Below, piece by piece: positions 46,098 through 55,781 of a stretch of DNA of 64,000 bases (position 1 is the stretch's first letter; each line of letters opens with the position of its first letter). This DNA comes from DASQUK01 sp963756425 (GTDB lineage: Bacteria > Actinomycetota > Acidimicrobiia > Acidimicrobiales > VFJN01): NCBI GenBank assembly GCA_963756425.1, contig CAVWNW010000007.1:124001-188000 (forward strand), in the 5' to 3' direction. Below the pieces are notes generated by a model, which did no database searches, was not told where the DNA came from, and saw only the letters and a list, made by a program, of their open reading frames with translations. The position numbers were made by a program, and so were the translations under genes.

Positions 46098-49000
46098 ATG
46101 CTCGACGTCGTACTGTTCGGCGAGTTCAGGGTGTGCAGCGAAGGCTCGCTCTTGGCGGGCCTTCGCTCGCCGCGCACCCAGGCACTTCTCGGGTACCTCG
46201 TCGCTCCACCAGGGGACGCCGCAGCCTCGCCAGCAGGTCGCGGGCCTCTTCTGGCCGGACTCCACCGACGCGCAGGCGCGCACCAACCTCCGTCGTGAGC
46301 TGCACGCGCTGCGAGCAGGCCTTCCCGATCCGGACGCGGTCCTCGCCGCGGACCAGACCGGCGTCTGGTGGCGCCACGACGGTGCCTGCCGGATCGACGT
46401 CACCGCCTTCGCCGCCGCCGCCGACGAGGCCGACGCCGCCCTCGGGCGGGGCGACGCGAGCGGCTTCGCCGAGGCGGCCAGGGCGGCCGTCACCCGCTAC
46501 GGCGGCGACTTCCTGCCGGCGCTCTACGACGACTGGGTCCTGGCGGAGCGCGAGCGGCTCTGCCGGCGCTGCGTCGACCTGTTGGACCGGCTGATCGAGG
46601 TGCTCGGCCCCGACGACCTCGGATCGGCGGCCGCGTTCGCACGGCGGCGCGTCGAGCTGCAGCCACTCGAGGAGGTCGGTTACCGAATCCTGGTCGACCT
46701 CCTGGCCCGAAGTGGCGACCGGGCCGCCGCGCTCCGCGCCTACCACCGGTGCATCGCCGTGCTGGAACGCGACCTGGACGTGCCACCGAGCCCTGAGACG
46801 GTGGAGGTATACGAGCGGTGGTTCGGGGGGGAGCCGCGGACAGACCCCCACCAGGCCCCAGCGCCCGCGCGGCAGAGGTCGCCGTTCGTCGGGCGTGAGG
46901 ACGAGCTGCAGGCGCTGTGCGCTGCGTGGGTGGATGTCACCGCCGCCGGGCCCGGGTCCGCTCGCCTCGTTGTGATCAGCGGCGAGGCGGGGATCGGCAA
47001 GTCCCGGCTCGCAGACCAGCTGCTTGACACTGTCCGCCACGCCGGCGGGGTGGTGGCGAGCGCCCGCTGCTTCGCAGGGGAGCGTCCGCCTCCCCTCGCC
47101 CCGGTGGCCGAATGGCTGCGTACGCGGCGCGTTCCGGCACATGGTCGAGCGGCTCGAGCCCGCCTGGCGCGTGGAGGTGGCGCGACTGGTTCCCGAGCTC
47201 GGCCCCGACCCGGCGGTCGACGGTGCCGAGCCGGTCCAGTCCGGCGACACCTGGTACCGGCATCGCTTCTTCGAGGGCCTGGTGCGGGCGGTCCTCGCCG
47301 TGGGTCAGCCGACTGCGTTGCTGCTGGACGACCTCCAATGGTGCGACCCCGACACGTTGACCTGGCTCGAGCTCTGCCTCTACCGCACCGGCGACGTGCC
47401 CCTCCTCGTCATCACGACCGTGCGCTCCGAGGAGGCCGCCGACAACCCCGACCTGGCCGCTCTGCTGGGCCGACTGCGGGCGTCGGGTGCCGTCGTGGAC
47501 GTGGAGCTGGGCCCGCTGCGCGAGGCCGAGACGGCCGAGCTCGCCACGCTGCTGCTCGGACCCGACATCGACACCTCCTCCGTCAACCGCCTCCAAGCCC
47601 TGGCGGGCGGGTTCCCGTTGTTCGTCGTCGAGGCGGCTCGGAGCCGGTCGCAGGGGCGCGACGACGAGCTGGACGCGCGCGGGTCCCCGCGTGTGCAGGC
47701 GGTCCTGGCGGGACGGTTCACGCAGCTGAGCGCCGAGGCCCAGGACCTCGCGGGACTGGCGGCCGCGATCGGGCGTGACTTCTCGTTGGATCTGCTGACA
47801 GCGGCGAGCGACATCGAGGCCGACGGCGTTGTGGATGCGCTCGACGAGCTGTGGCGCCGCCGGCTGGTCCGTGAGCAATCGGCGACCACGTACGACTTCT
47901 CCCACGACCTGCTGCGCGTCGCGGCGTACGACAAGCTCAGCCCGCCTCAGCGACGCCGCCTGCACCGGCGCGTGGCGCAGGCGCTGGCGTCGGTCCACGC
48001 CGACGGCATCGATGCCGTTGCCGGTCAGATCGCCGACCAGTACGACCGCGGCGGGCTCGGTGCGAGGGCGGTTCCCTACTACGAGCAGGCCCTGGATGAG
48101 GCGGCCCGCGTGTTCGCGTATCGCCAGGCGGTGCAGCTCGCCGAGCGCGCCCTGGTGCTCCTGGCCGACCTGCCTCCGAGCCGCGAACGCGATGCGCGGG
48201 AGCTCCGCCTGCGGGCGGCATCCGCCGAGCCTCGAAACGCCCTCGGGGGCTGGACGTCTCGCGACGCCCAGCACAACCTGGAGAGCATCCTGGAGCTGAG
48301 CGAGCGCACGGGTGACCGGTCGATGGAGGTCGTGTCCCTGGTGGGGCTCTGGGGCATGTCCTTCGTGCAGGGCAGGCTCGCCGAGGGCCTGTCACTGGCG
48401 GAGCGGGCGCTCGCCACGAGCGACGGCAGCGAGCACCTGGCGCCGTACGCGCACATGGCGGTGGCCGGCTCGCTCACGTCGGCGGGTGATCCGGCGGGTG
48501 CCCTGCCGCACTTCCAGTTGGCGAGGTCGCCGCTGGCGAAGGCCGACGTCGAGGTGCTCGGCTTCGCACCCAGGGTGATGGCCTGGGGATGGGGGGCCCA
48601 CGCCTGCTGGCTGGCCGGTCGCGTCGACGACGCCCGGGTGTGCGCGACCACCGCCATCGCGGCCGCCGACGACCTGGCCATGCCGTTCGGACGGGCGCTG
48701 GCCGTCGCGTATGCGGCGATAACCCACCACCTCCGGGGGGATCGTCAGGAGACCCTCGAGCTGTCCCAGGAGGTCCAGAAGTTCTCCACCCGCTACGAAG
48801 TCGCGTACTACCAGCACTGGGGTGAGGTGCTGGAGGGCTGGTTGCGTGGCGGCGACGAAGGCGCCGCCCTGATCGGCGAGGGGATCCGGCGGCTGCGTGA
48901 ACATCGGGTCGCATCGCGGCTCCCGTACTACCTGGCGCTCCTGGCGGAGACCCTGATCGACGCCGGACGCGCGGGGGAGGCCGCGGCCGTGCTGGCCGAG

Positions 49001-49324
49001 GCTCGCCAGTTGGCGGACCACCACGCCGACAGGTGGTGGCTGCCCGAGCTGTGGCGCCTCGGAGCTCGACTCCACCCCGGTCCCGACGGTGACGAGCAGC
49101 TCGAGCAGGCGCTGGACGTCGCCCGTGACCACGGCAGCGCCTCACTGGCGCTCCGCGCCGGCGCCGACCTCGCCGAGCGGTTCGTCCACAGGGGCGAGAT
49201 CGACCGCGGCCGGCGGCTGCTCAGGCCCTTGCGTGCCGCCTGCATGGGGTCGTCGCCCGAGCTCGACGCGATCGACGCGCGGCTCGAGCCGCTGCTCGGT
49301 GTGGCGTCCGGCTCGGGCCAGTGA
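46098..49324 (+). CDS. SARP-ATPase-TPR transcriptional regulator, two frameshifts
   Basis: About 1070 codons in three frames make one conserved protein. Frame 1 (46098-46202) starts the SARP winged helix (VVLFGEFRVCSEGSLLAGLR). Frame 2 (46203 to about 47120) has WPDSTDAQARTNLRRELHAL, the BTAD domain (FAEAARAAVTRYGGDFLPAL) and the ATPase Walker A GEAGIGKSRL. Frame 3 (to 49324) resumes at FRHMVERLEPAWRVEV, with Walker B TALLLDDLQWCD, then TPR-like repeats. Each junction is a single-base change: near 46202 in GTCGCTCCACCAG and near 47120 in a GCG run. Such regulators bind DNA and are gated by ATP and an unknown ligand. No cyclase domain is present, unlike the protein at the left edge. Confidence 0.75.
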
Positions 49325-49381
49325 TCGCCCGGGCGCGGTGACGCCCGATTCGACTGGACCCCGTACCTGGGCGGCGCGTTA

Positions 49382-49530
49382 GCGTGAGGGCGACATCAGG
49401 AGCGGCGCCGCTTTCTCGGAGCGGGGCCCGGCAACCTGGTTCGGACAGCCAAGGTGCCATCCCGGAACACCGGGGATGCGGCTCCCACGGGAGCAACCAA
49501 GTGTCCGTGCCCCTCCGGGGGGACGCACCC
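49382..49530 (+). ncRNA. SAM riboswitch (SAM-I/SAM-IV type) upstream of metX
   Basis: The leader contains GACATCAGGAGCGGC, then GCCCGGCAACC, CCAAGGTGCCATCCCG and paired arms CATCCC/GGGATG. These match the conserved core of the SAM-I/SAM-IV clan (ATCA..GAG..GGC, GGCAACC, AAGGTGC). It sits 150-300 bp upstream of metX, the usual target. A GC-rich hairpin (CCCCTCCGGGGGG, 49517-49529) follows and could be the expression platform. Binding of S-adenosylmethionine would switch the metX operon off. Exact ends and subclass are not determined. Confidence 0.75.
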
Positions 49531-49677
49531 GCCGCTGTCCGACCCGACGAACCGGCAGGCAAACGGCGATGGCGCGATCCGTACACTCCACCAATGCGGC
49601 AGGGACCGCCGCCGCACCCCGGCCCATGACCGAGCCCGACGTCGGGTTCCGGCGCGCGCACGCCGAGCGCGCTACCC

Positions 49678-50829
49678 GTGACCGGCGCGTGGCGTCCCGG
49701 CGACCCGGTCGGGCACCGCCGCTTCGTCTCCTATCCCGCCCACCGGCCCTTCGCCCTCGAGGGTGGCGGTCTGCTCCAGGGCATGGTCATCGCCTACGAG
49801 ACGTGGGGCGAGTTGTCGGCCCGGTGCGACAACGCCCTGCTGGTCTGCCACGCGCTCACCGGCGACAGCCACGCCGCCGGCGGGCTCGCCGACAGCCACC
49901 CGACGCCGGGATGGTGGGAAAGCTTCATCGGTCCAGGCCGCCCCCTGGACACCGAGCGCTGGTTCGTGGTGTGCGCCAACGTGCTCGGGGGGTGCCAGGG
50001 GACGACCGGACCGGCGTCGCCCCATCCCGACGACGGCCGGCCCTGGGGGCCGAGGTTTCCGGTGGTGTCGATCCGGGACATGGTGCGCACGCAGGCGGCC
50101 GTGGCCGATCACCTCGGGATCGAACGCTGGGCGGCGGTGATCGGCGGCTCGATGGGTGGCATGCAGGTCCTCGAGTGGGGCGTGATGTACCCCGACCGGG
50201 TCGGGGCCCTGGTGCCGATCGCAACCGCCGCTGCCGCCAGCGCCCAGCAGATCGGGTGGTGGAGCAGTGGGCGACGGGCGATCCGGATGGACCCGCGCTG
50301 GCGCGGCGGCGACTACTACGGCGCCGCACCGGGCGACGGCCCGCACGAGGGCCTGGCCACGGCGCGGATGATGTCGATGATGACCTTCCGCAGCGACGAC
50401 GTCTTCAGCGCCCGCTTCGGGCGCGAGACCGTGGAGCCGGTGGACGGCTTCACGCTCTGGCAGCGCTTCCAGGTCGAGCGCTATCTCGAGTACCAGGGCG
50501 ACAAGCTCGTGCGCCGCTTCGACGCCAACAGCTACCTCATCCTCACCAAGGCGATGGACCTCCACGACCTGGCCCGGGGGAGGGGTGGGTACGCCCCGGC
50601 GTTCGCGCGTCTCCGGGCGCCGCTCCTCTCGGTCGGGATCGACAGCGACATCCTGTACCCGGCACACCAGTCGCGCGAGATCGTCGAGCTGGCCGAGGCC
50701 GAGGGCGTCGACGCCCGCTACGCCCAGTTGCGGAGCCCGCACGGGCACGATGCCTTCCTCATCGAGACCGACCAACTCGCGGGCGTCATCGGGGAGTTCC
50801 TGGCCAACCTGGAGAGTGCGCATGGATGA
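49678..50829 (+). CDS. metX: Homoserine O-acetyltransferase
   Basis: A 383-residue alpha/beta hydrolase of methionine biosynthesis that acylates homoserine. The nucleophile elbow is GGSMGGMQVLEWG with catalytic Ser near residue 159. The acid is the Asp in GIDSDILYP, and the base is the His in SPHGHDAFL. LLVCHALTGDSHAAGG and VVCANVLGGCQGTTGP are signatures of MetX. The start is GTG. The next gene starts inside its last codons (8-bp overlap), so the two are translationally coupled, and the SAM riboswitch controls both. Confidence 0.93.
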   Translation: MTGAWRPGDPVGHRRFVSYPAHRPFALEGGGLLQGMVIAYETWGELSARCDNALLVCHALTGDSHAAGGLADSHPTPGWWESFIGPGRPLDTERWFVVCANVLGGCQGTTGPASPHPDDGRPWGPRFPVVSIRDMVRTQAAVADHLGIERWAAVIGGSMGGMQVLEWGVMYPDRVGALVPIATAAAASAQQIGWWSSGRRAIRMDPRWRGGDYYGAAPGDGPHEGLATARMMSMMTFRSDDVFSARFGRETVEPVDGFTLWQRFQVERYLEYQGDKLVRRFDANSYLILTKAMDLHDLARGRGGYAPAFARLRAPLLSVGIDSDILYPAHQSREIVELAEAEGVDARYAQLRSPHGHDAFLIETDQLAGVIGEFLANLESAHG

Positions 50830-52069
50830 CGACACCCGTCGGCACGACCCACCGTCCGGCGACCCTGCGTCTGGCGACCCTGCGTCCGACGACGCCGCCG
50901 GCACGCCCGAGTGGCGGCTGGAGACGCGTGCGATCAGAGCCGGGCGCACCTACGGCGGGCCGTCCCTGGCGCCGGTGCTGTTCCCGTCGACGACCTACGA
51001 GGTGCCAGCCGTCGAAGACCACCTGGAGATGGCCAGCACGCCTCGGGCGACCCACTACTACTCACGATTCGGCAGCCCCACGGCCCGCGACTTCGAGGAG
51101 GCGGTTGCCGCGCTCGAGGGGGCCGAGGCGGCGCTGGCGTTCGCATCCGGGATGGCGGCGGTCACGACGACGGTGCTCGGGCTGTGCTCGACGGGTGACC
51201 ACGTGGTGGCCCAGCGCCACACCTTCTCCGCCACCTCGAGCTTCTTCGGTGCCCACTGTCAACGCCTGGGCATCGACGTGACGTTCGTGGACGGCGCCGA
51301 TGCCCGGCAGTTCGTCGACGCCGTGCGTCCGGGCAAGACCCAGCTCGTGTTCGTCGAGACGCCGGCCAACCCGGCGCTCACGCTCACCGACATCGAGGCG
51401 GTGGCGGCCATTCCCGGTCCGTTCACGGTGGTCGACTCGACCTTCGCGACCCCGGTGGTGCAGCAGCCTCTGGCGCTCGGTGCCGACCTGGTCCTGCATG
51501 CCGCCACCAAGGGCATTGCCGGCCACAATGACGCGCTGCTGGGGGTGATCGCCGGCAGCCGCGACCTCGTCGACGCCGTGTGGGGTTGGCACCTGATGCA
51601 CGGTGCCCAGGCGTCGCCGTTCGACGCCTGGAACGGGTTGCGCGGCATCCGCACGCTGGCGGCACGGGTCCACCAGCAGAGCGCGACCGCGCAGCGGCTC
51701 GCCGAGCACCTCTCCGGGCACCCGGGCGTCGATGTGGTCAACTACCCGGGCCTCGACAGCCATCCCCAGCGCGACCTGGCCAAGCGCCAGATGGCGTCGG
51801 GCGGCACCGTCATGTCCATCGACGTGGCGGGTGGCGCCGAAGCGGCCAGGCGGTTCTGCGCTGCCTGCCGGGTGGCGCGGATCGCCATCTCCCTGGGGGG
51901 ACCGGAGACGCTGGTGTCTCATGCCGCCACGATCGCGGCGCTGATGTCCCCGGGCGAGCGGGCCGACCTCGGGATCACGGACGGTCTGGTGCGGATCTCG
52001 GTCGGGCTCGAGCATCCCGACGACCTGATTTCCGACCTCGACCAGGCGCTGGAGGCCGCAGCCGGCTGA
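50822..52069 (+). CDS. Cys/Met metabolism PLP enzyme (O-acetylhomoserine sulfhydrylase or cystathionine gamma-synthase type)
   Basis: A 415-residue fold-type I PLP enzyme. HYYSRFGSPTARDFEEAVAA, FASGMAAVTTTVLGLCSTGD and ETPANPALTLTDIEAVAAI are family signatures. The PLP lysine is in HAATKGIAGHND near residue 232. RISVGLEHPDDLISDLDQAL closes the domain. It uses O-acetylhomoserine from MetX to make homocysteine or cystathionine; which one cannot be decided from sequence. The first 30 residues are an Asp/Pro/Ser-rich tail encoded by short tandem repeats (GACCCTGCGTC). A hairpin terminator follows at 52109. Confidence 0.9.
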   Translation: MDDDTRRHDPPSGDPASGDPASDDAAGTPEWRLETRAIRAGRTYGGPSLAPVLFPSTTYEVPAVEDHLEMASTPRATHYYSRFGSPTARDFEEAVAALEGAEAALAFASGMAAVTTTVLGLCSTGDHVVAQRHTFSATSSFFGAHCQRLGIDVTFVDGADARQFVDAVRPGKTQLVFVETPANPALTLTDIEAVAAIPGPFTVVDSTFATPVVQQPLALGADLVLHAATKGIAGHNDALLGVIAGSRDLVDAVWGWHLMHGAQASPFDAWNGLRGIRTLAARVHQQSATAQRLAEHLSGHPGVDVVNYPGLDSHPQRDLAKRQMASGGTVMSIDVAGGAEAARRFCAACRVARIAISLGGPETLVSHAATIAALMSPGERADLGITDGLVRISVGLEHPDDLISDLDQALEAAAG

Positions 52070-52108
52070 CCCCGGCGCGGGAGCAGGCAATCGCTCACCG
52101 ACCGGAAC

Positions 52109-52140
52109 GCCCACCCCGGGCCGCAGCGCCCGGGGTGGGC
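52109..52140. terminator. Bidirectional hairpin after the met operon
   Basis: GCCCACCCCGGGC pairs perfectly with GCCCGGGGTGGGC (13 bp, 6-nt loop) between the PLP enzyme gene and the converging VOC gene. Confidence 0.85.
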
Positions 52141-52155
52141 ACCGGAATGCGGTGG

Positions 52156-52554
52156 TCAGCCCGGCGGTGGGCTGTAGATGCCGATGTGGGTGCCGGCCGG
52201 GTCCGCGAGGTGGGCGTACGCGAGCCCGGTGGGGATCGCCGTGGCGGGGACGATGACCTTGCCGCCGAGCTCCACGACCCGGTCGCATGTGGCGGCCACG
52301 TCGTCGACCTCGACGCACGGGATCGCGTACGACTGCGGCGTCCCATCGGGGAGTGGGGCGCTCGTGTCCTGCACCCCGCCCTGCAGCCGGTGGTCCGGGC
52401 CGGTGGTGATGACGGAGTACGGGCCTTCGACGGCGAAGGACCAACCGAAGAGCTCGCCGTAGAAGTCGCGGGCGGCGGCGGGGTCGTCGCTGCCGATCTC
52501 GAACCAGGTGACGGGTGCACCCGGCCGGCCGGGATTGCTGGTTTCGTTTGCCAT
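52156..52554 (-). CDS. VOC-family (glyoxalase-like) protein
   Basis: A 132-residue protein with a vicinal oxygen chelate fold: PVTWFEIGSDDPAAARDFYG, ELFGWSFAVEGPYSVITTG, SYAIPCVEVDDVAATCDRVV, ELGGKVIVPATAIPTGLAYA and HLADPAGTHIGIYSPPPG. Members include lyases, dioxygenases and antibiotic-binding proteins; the reaction here is unknown. The start is taken as the ATG at 52554 (MANETSNPGRPG); an upstream start at 52572 adds six residues. It is followed downstream on its own strand only by the met terminator. Confidence 0.85.
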   Translation of the reverse strand: MANETSNPGRPGAPVTWFEIGSDDPAAARDFYGELFGWSFAVEGPYSVITTGPDHRLQGGVQDTSAPLPDGTPQSYAIPCVEVDDVAATCDRVVELGGKVIVPATAIPTGLAYAHLADPAGTHIGIYSPPPG

Positions 52555-52603
52555 GCCCGCAGCGTTTGGCACCCGGGCGACAACCCCCTGTCGGTGTTTC
52601 GCG

Positions 52604-53299
52604 TCATTCCATCAGCGACAGGCGCCGCAGCTCCGGCAGGTAGTCGGGCGCGGGTTCCCGGTTGTCGTCCGTTGGCTCGTCGGTGAGCCGCGCCGATGCG
52701 ATGCGGTCGAACCGGAAGGTGCGGGCGGCGTCCCGGAGGCGGCAGTGGGCCACGAGGTACCACTCCTGCCCGGAGCCCACCAGCGCCATCGGCTCGACCA
52801 GCCGGCGGGTGCCCTCGCCATAGCGATCCCGGTAGTCGATCTCTACCACCCGCGACGTCACCACCGCCTCCTCGATCACCCGGCTCGTCGGCAGCGGGCT
52901 GTCGCTGACATCGGGCAGCAGGTGCACTCGGCCGGCCAGCCGCCGGGCCGCTTCGGCCTCGGTCGCCGGCATGGCGGCGACGACCTTGCGCACTGCAGAA
53001 CGGAGTGCGTCGGCGAGCGGCGACGCCCGGGGGCGTGACAGCGCGATCGCGAGGGCGGCCGCCTCCTCAGACGTGAAGTTCACGGGCGGCAACGTGTGGT
53101 CCCTGTCGACGGCGTAGCCGCCCCCTGGTCCGGGCGTGGCGTAGATCGGCACGCCAGCCTGCTGCAGCGCCCCCAGGTCGCGCTCGATCGTGCGGACGCT
53201 GACCTCGAAGCGAGCGGCCATCTGTCGCGCCGTCCGGGCCCGGGGTGCGACCGCTCGCAGCTCGTCGACCAGCGCGTAGAGGCGGTCGGTGCGGTTCAC
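52604..53299 (-). CDS. HTH/WYL-domain transcriptional regulator
   Basis: A 231-residue regulator. The N-terminal helix-turn-helix reads RTARQMAARFEVSVRTIERD then LGALQQAGVPIYATPGPGGG, typical of DeoR-like YafY proteins. The C-terminal WYL domain has VVEIDYRDRYGEGTRRLVEP, GSGQEWYLVAHCRLRDAART and FRFDRIASARLTDE. WYL domains bind nucleic acid or nucleotides as ligands. The start is GTG at 53299. It is divergent from the Fpg-like glycosylase gene, with 54 bp between starts, and may control it. Confidence 0.87.
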   Translation of the reverse strand: MNRTDRLYALVDELRAVAPRARTARQMAARFEVSVRTIERDLGALQQAGVPIYATPGPGGGYAVDRDHTLPPVNFTSEEAAALAIALSRPRASPLADALRSAVRKVVAAMPATEAEAARRLAGRVHLLPDVSDSPLPTSRVIEEAVVTSRVVEIDYRDRYGEGTRRLVEPMALVGSGQEWYLVAHCRLRDAARTFRFDRIASARLTDEPTDDNREPAPDYLPELRRLSLME

Positions 53300-53353
53300 C
53301 CCCCGAGCATGCTTTCTCGAGAGGCGTCGTGGTGCCGCCTTTACGCTGCGGCG

Positions 53354-54133
53354 GTGCCAGAGATGCTCGAGGTGGAGACATACCGCCGCCACGCCGAAGC
53401 GGTGGTGGGCCGGACGGTGGCACGTGTCGACGCGCCGGATGCCTGGTACGTCAAGCGGACCTCGCCCGACGAGGTGGTGGCCGCGGTCGGCGGGCGCACC
53501 GTCGACGGCGTCCGCCGCATCGGCAAGCTGCTGGTCCTCGACCTCGACGACGGCACGCGGCTCGGCCTGCGCTTCGGCATGAGCGGTCGGCTGGTCGTCG
53601 ACGGAGCCTCGGCCATCGACCGGCTGCAGTACGCGAGCGGGCGGAACAACCCGGCCTGGGATCGCTTCGGTCTCCACTTCACCGACGGCAGCGACCTGCG
53701 GATCCGCGATCCCCGCCGGCTTGGCGGCGTCGAACTCGAGCCCGATGAGGGCCGGCTCGGTGTCGATGCGGAGCGGGCCCGGCTCCGCGACGTGGAGGCG
53801 GCCGTGTGCGGCAGCCGGGCCCCGCTCAAGGCCCGGCTGCTCGACCAGACCCGCATCGCCGGCATCGGCAACCTGCTGGCGGACGAGATCCTGTTCCGCG
53901 CCGGGCTCGACCCGGCGCGACCGGCCCGCAGCCTGACCCCCGCCGAGCTGCGCCGGCTGCATCGAGCGATCGGTCGGGTGATCACCGACCTGACGGCCCG
54001 CGGCGGGAGTCACATGGGCGACGCCCGCCAGGCCATGGCCCTCGACGGGCTCTGCCCCCGGGACGGGGCGGCCCTCCAGGTCCGGCGGATCGGTGGACGC
54101 ACGACGGTCAGCTGCCCCGTCCACCAGGTGTGA
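53354..54133 (+). CDS. Fpg/Nei-family DNA glycosylase, divergent zinc finger
   Basis: A 259-residue member of the formamidopyrimidine glycosylase family. It starts PEMLEVETYRRHAEAVVGR, with the catalytic Pro and Glu of PELPEVE kept. The Lys in IGKLLVLDLDDGT, MSGRLVV and the H2TH region LLDQTRIAGIGNLLADEILF, then RAGLDP, are conserved. The C-terminal finger reads LCPRDGAALQ ... VSCPVHQV, so two of the four usual Cys are Asp and His. It probably excises oxidised bases with AP-lyase activity. The start is GTG. A WYL regulator is divergent. Confidence 0.85.
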   Translation: MPEMLEVETYRRHAEAVVGRTVARVDAPDAWYVKRTSPDEVVAAVGGRTVDGVRRIGKLLVLDLDDGTRLGLRFGMSGRLVVDGASAIDRLQYASGRNNPAWDRFGLHFTDGSDLRIRDPRRLGGVELEPDEGRLGVDAERARLRDVEAAVCGSRAPLKARLLDQTRIAGIGNLLADEILFRAGLDPARPARSLTPAELRRLHRAIGRVITDLTARGGSHMGDARQAMALDGLCPRDGAALQVRRIGGRTTVSCPVHQV

Positions 54134-54260
54134 TCGCCGGCGCGACAATCGCGGTTCGACTGGTTCGCGCGCCGTTCATTTGCTCAGATGTAGCGTCCGT
54201 CGTCCGGATGACGGGCACAGGTACGATCTCCTCGGCTGGGGGCCGGCAAGGTGGGAGTAC

Positions 54261-55460
54261 ATGACCGGAGGTAGACCATCACGCGGCTGGCGGGCGGCAT
54301 CGTGTCGCGCGGCCATGGCCGCGCTGGTGGTGCTGGGCGTGCTCGTCGGGGGTGCGTCGGCGGCGTTCGGCAAGCAACCGGAGCCGACCACGACCACCGC
54401 GCCGCCGGCGACGACGACCACCACGCGGCCCACGACGACGGCGCCCACCGCGCCGCCCCCGACGGCATCCCCGACGACGCAGGGGACGGCCCCGCCCGCC
54501 ACGGCCGAGTCGCCGCCCCCGCCGGACGACGACGGCGACGTCGAGCCCGTCGTCGACGAGGAAGAGCCCGTGGAGGAGGAGGCTGCGGCCGAGGCCTCTG
54601 ACGCCCAGGGCATCACGTTCACCACGGTCAACAACCTGCTGGTGCCCGGCGATGGCACCGAGGGCGCCCAGGCCACCACGACGACCACGGCGCCGCAACC
54701 GGATGAGGGCAGCAGCGCCGACGACGAGAACCGGTTGATCTGGATGATCATCGCCGGGCTTGCCGCCGTCGGGGTGATCGTGGCGGTGCTCACCTGGCGT
54801 TACTGGCTGCTGACCCGCCCCGGCCTGGTCCTCGAGGGCGAGGATGCCGACGACGTTCGGCGTGGCGGCAGCGGTCTCGGTTACGGCGGCGCGCCTTCGG
54901 GCCAGAGAAGCCCGCCCGTTGGCGGGGGCGGAAACGACGCTTTCTGGGACGAGCCCCGGGATCCCCGCAGGGCGTTCGTGGGGCCGCCCGACGCCGGCGG
55001 GGCGACGAGCCCGCTACCCACGTCGGGCGCACCGCGCCCCGGCCGACAGGATGCGGGCGCAGGCCCCGAGGCCGCCCGGAGGCGCCGAGGTGGCCCGGGG
55101 GGTTCTGGTGGGCAGGGCGGCCCGGGCGGACAGGGTGGCAGAGGGGGCCCACCGTCCAGCCGCCCCGCACAGCCGCCAGGCTCGTCGGGCCAGGGGGAAC
55201 CGAAACGCCGGCGCCGGAACCCGGGCGCCGGGCCGCCCCAGGGCCCGGGTGCGCCGCAGGCAGCCGGTGAGCGCCGTCGCCGGACCCAGCCCGGCACGGG
55301 CAGTGGCGGCTGGGTCAACGACGTCGGGCCCGGTGGCGCCCGCCGGGTCGTGGGCCATGCTTCGGGTGGCGGCCGCATGCAGCCGCAGGCGCGTCCGCAG
55401 CCACTTGCCGGACGATCGATGCGCGACACCGACATATGGGCGCCCGACCCGCGCCGCTGA
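54261..55460 (+). CDS. Single-pass membrane protein with Thr/Pro-rich ectodomain and Gly/Pro/Arg-rich tail
   Basis: A 399-residue protein: signal sequence (MAALVVLGVLVGGASAAFG), then a low-complexity TTTTAPPATTTTTRP region and an acidic stretch (DDDGDVEPVVDEEEPVEEEA), then GITFTTVNNLLVPGDG, a membrane helix (LIWMIIAGLAAVGVIVAVLT) and WRYWLLTRPGLVLEGEDAD. The C-terminal 220 residues are disordered, rich in Gly, Pro and Arg. The layout is that of actinobacterial cell-envelope proteins; I recognise no named family. The ATG follows a possible promoter TACGAT about 36 nt upstream. Confidence 0.75.
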   Translation: MTGGRPSRGWRAASCRAAMAALVVLGVLVGGASAAFGKQPEPTTTTAPPATTTTTRPTTTAPTAPPPTASPTTQGTAPPATAESPPPPDDDGDVEPVVDEEEPVEEEAAAEASDAQGITFTTVNNLLVPGDGTEGAQATTTTTAPQPDEGSSADDENRLIWMIIAGLAAVGVIVAVLTWRYWLLTRPGLVLEGEDADDVRRGGSGLGYGGAPSGQRSPPVGGGGNDAFWDEPRDPRRAFVGPPDAGGATSPLPTSGAPRPGRQDAGAGPEAARRRRGGPGGSGGQGGPGGQGGRGGPPSSRPAQPPGSSGQGEPKRRRRNPGAGPPQGPGAPQAAGERRRRTQPGTGSGGWVNDVGPGGARRVVGHASGGGRMQPQARPQPLAGRSMRDTDIWAPDPRR

Positions 55461-55494
55461 GTCCAGGATCCCCGCGGGGGTACGGTGCTTGCCC

Positions 55495-55728
55495 ATGGGT
55501 GACACCCTCGACATCGAGGCGATGATCCAGCGATTCCGGGATCGGGCCCATGCCGTGCGGAACCGCACGCTGCCCCCCGTCGCCGGCGAGGAACGCATGC
55601 AGTTCATCCGCCAGGCCGAGATCGACTACCAGGACTTCGCCATCGTCGGCGATGCCCAGGCCACGATCGAGGACGGGATGCTGGTGCTGCGCATCGATCT
55701 CCGACCCAAGGACCCCGACCGGGCGTAG
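55495..55728 (+). CDS. Conserved small hypothetical protein
   Basis: A 77-residue soluble protein: MGDTLDIEAMIQRFRDRAHA, VRNRTLPPVAGEERMQFIRQ, AEIDYQDFAIVGDAQATIED and GMLVLRIDLRPKDPDRA. The first half is helical and the second has strands. The spacing and codon use look like a real gene. No function is known. It sits between the envelope protein and AlkB genes on the same strand. Confidence 0.7.
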   Translation: MGDTLDIEAMIQRFRDRAHAVRNRTLPPVAGEERMQFIRQAEIDYQDFAIVGDAQATIEDGMLVLRIDLRPKDPDRA

Positions 55729-55781
55729 GGGAGCGGGCGCTCCACGAACGCTAGTTCGTCGGCCGGCGCTACCCTGGCGCG

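Noticed and set aside
50822..50920. Regulatory repeat at the start of the PLP enzyme gene
   Set aside because: The GACCCTGCGTC repeats are in frame and encode a low-complexity Asp/Pro/Ser tail; a coding explanation suffices.
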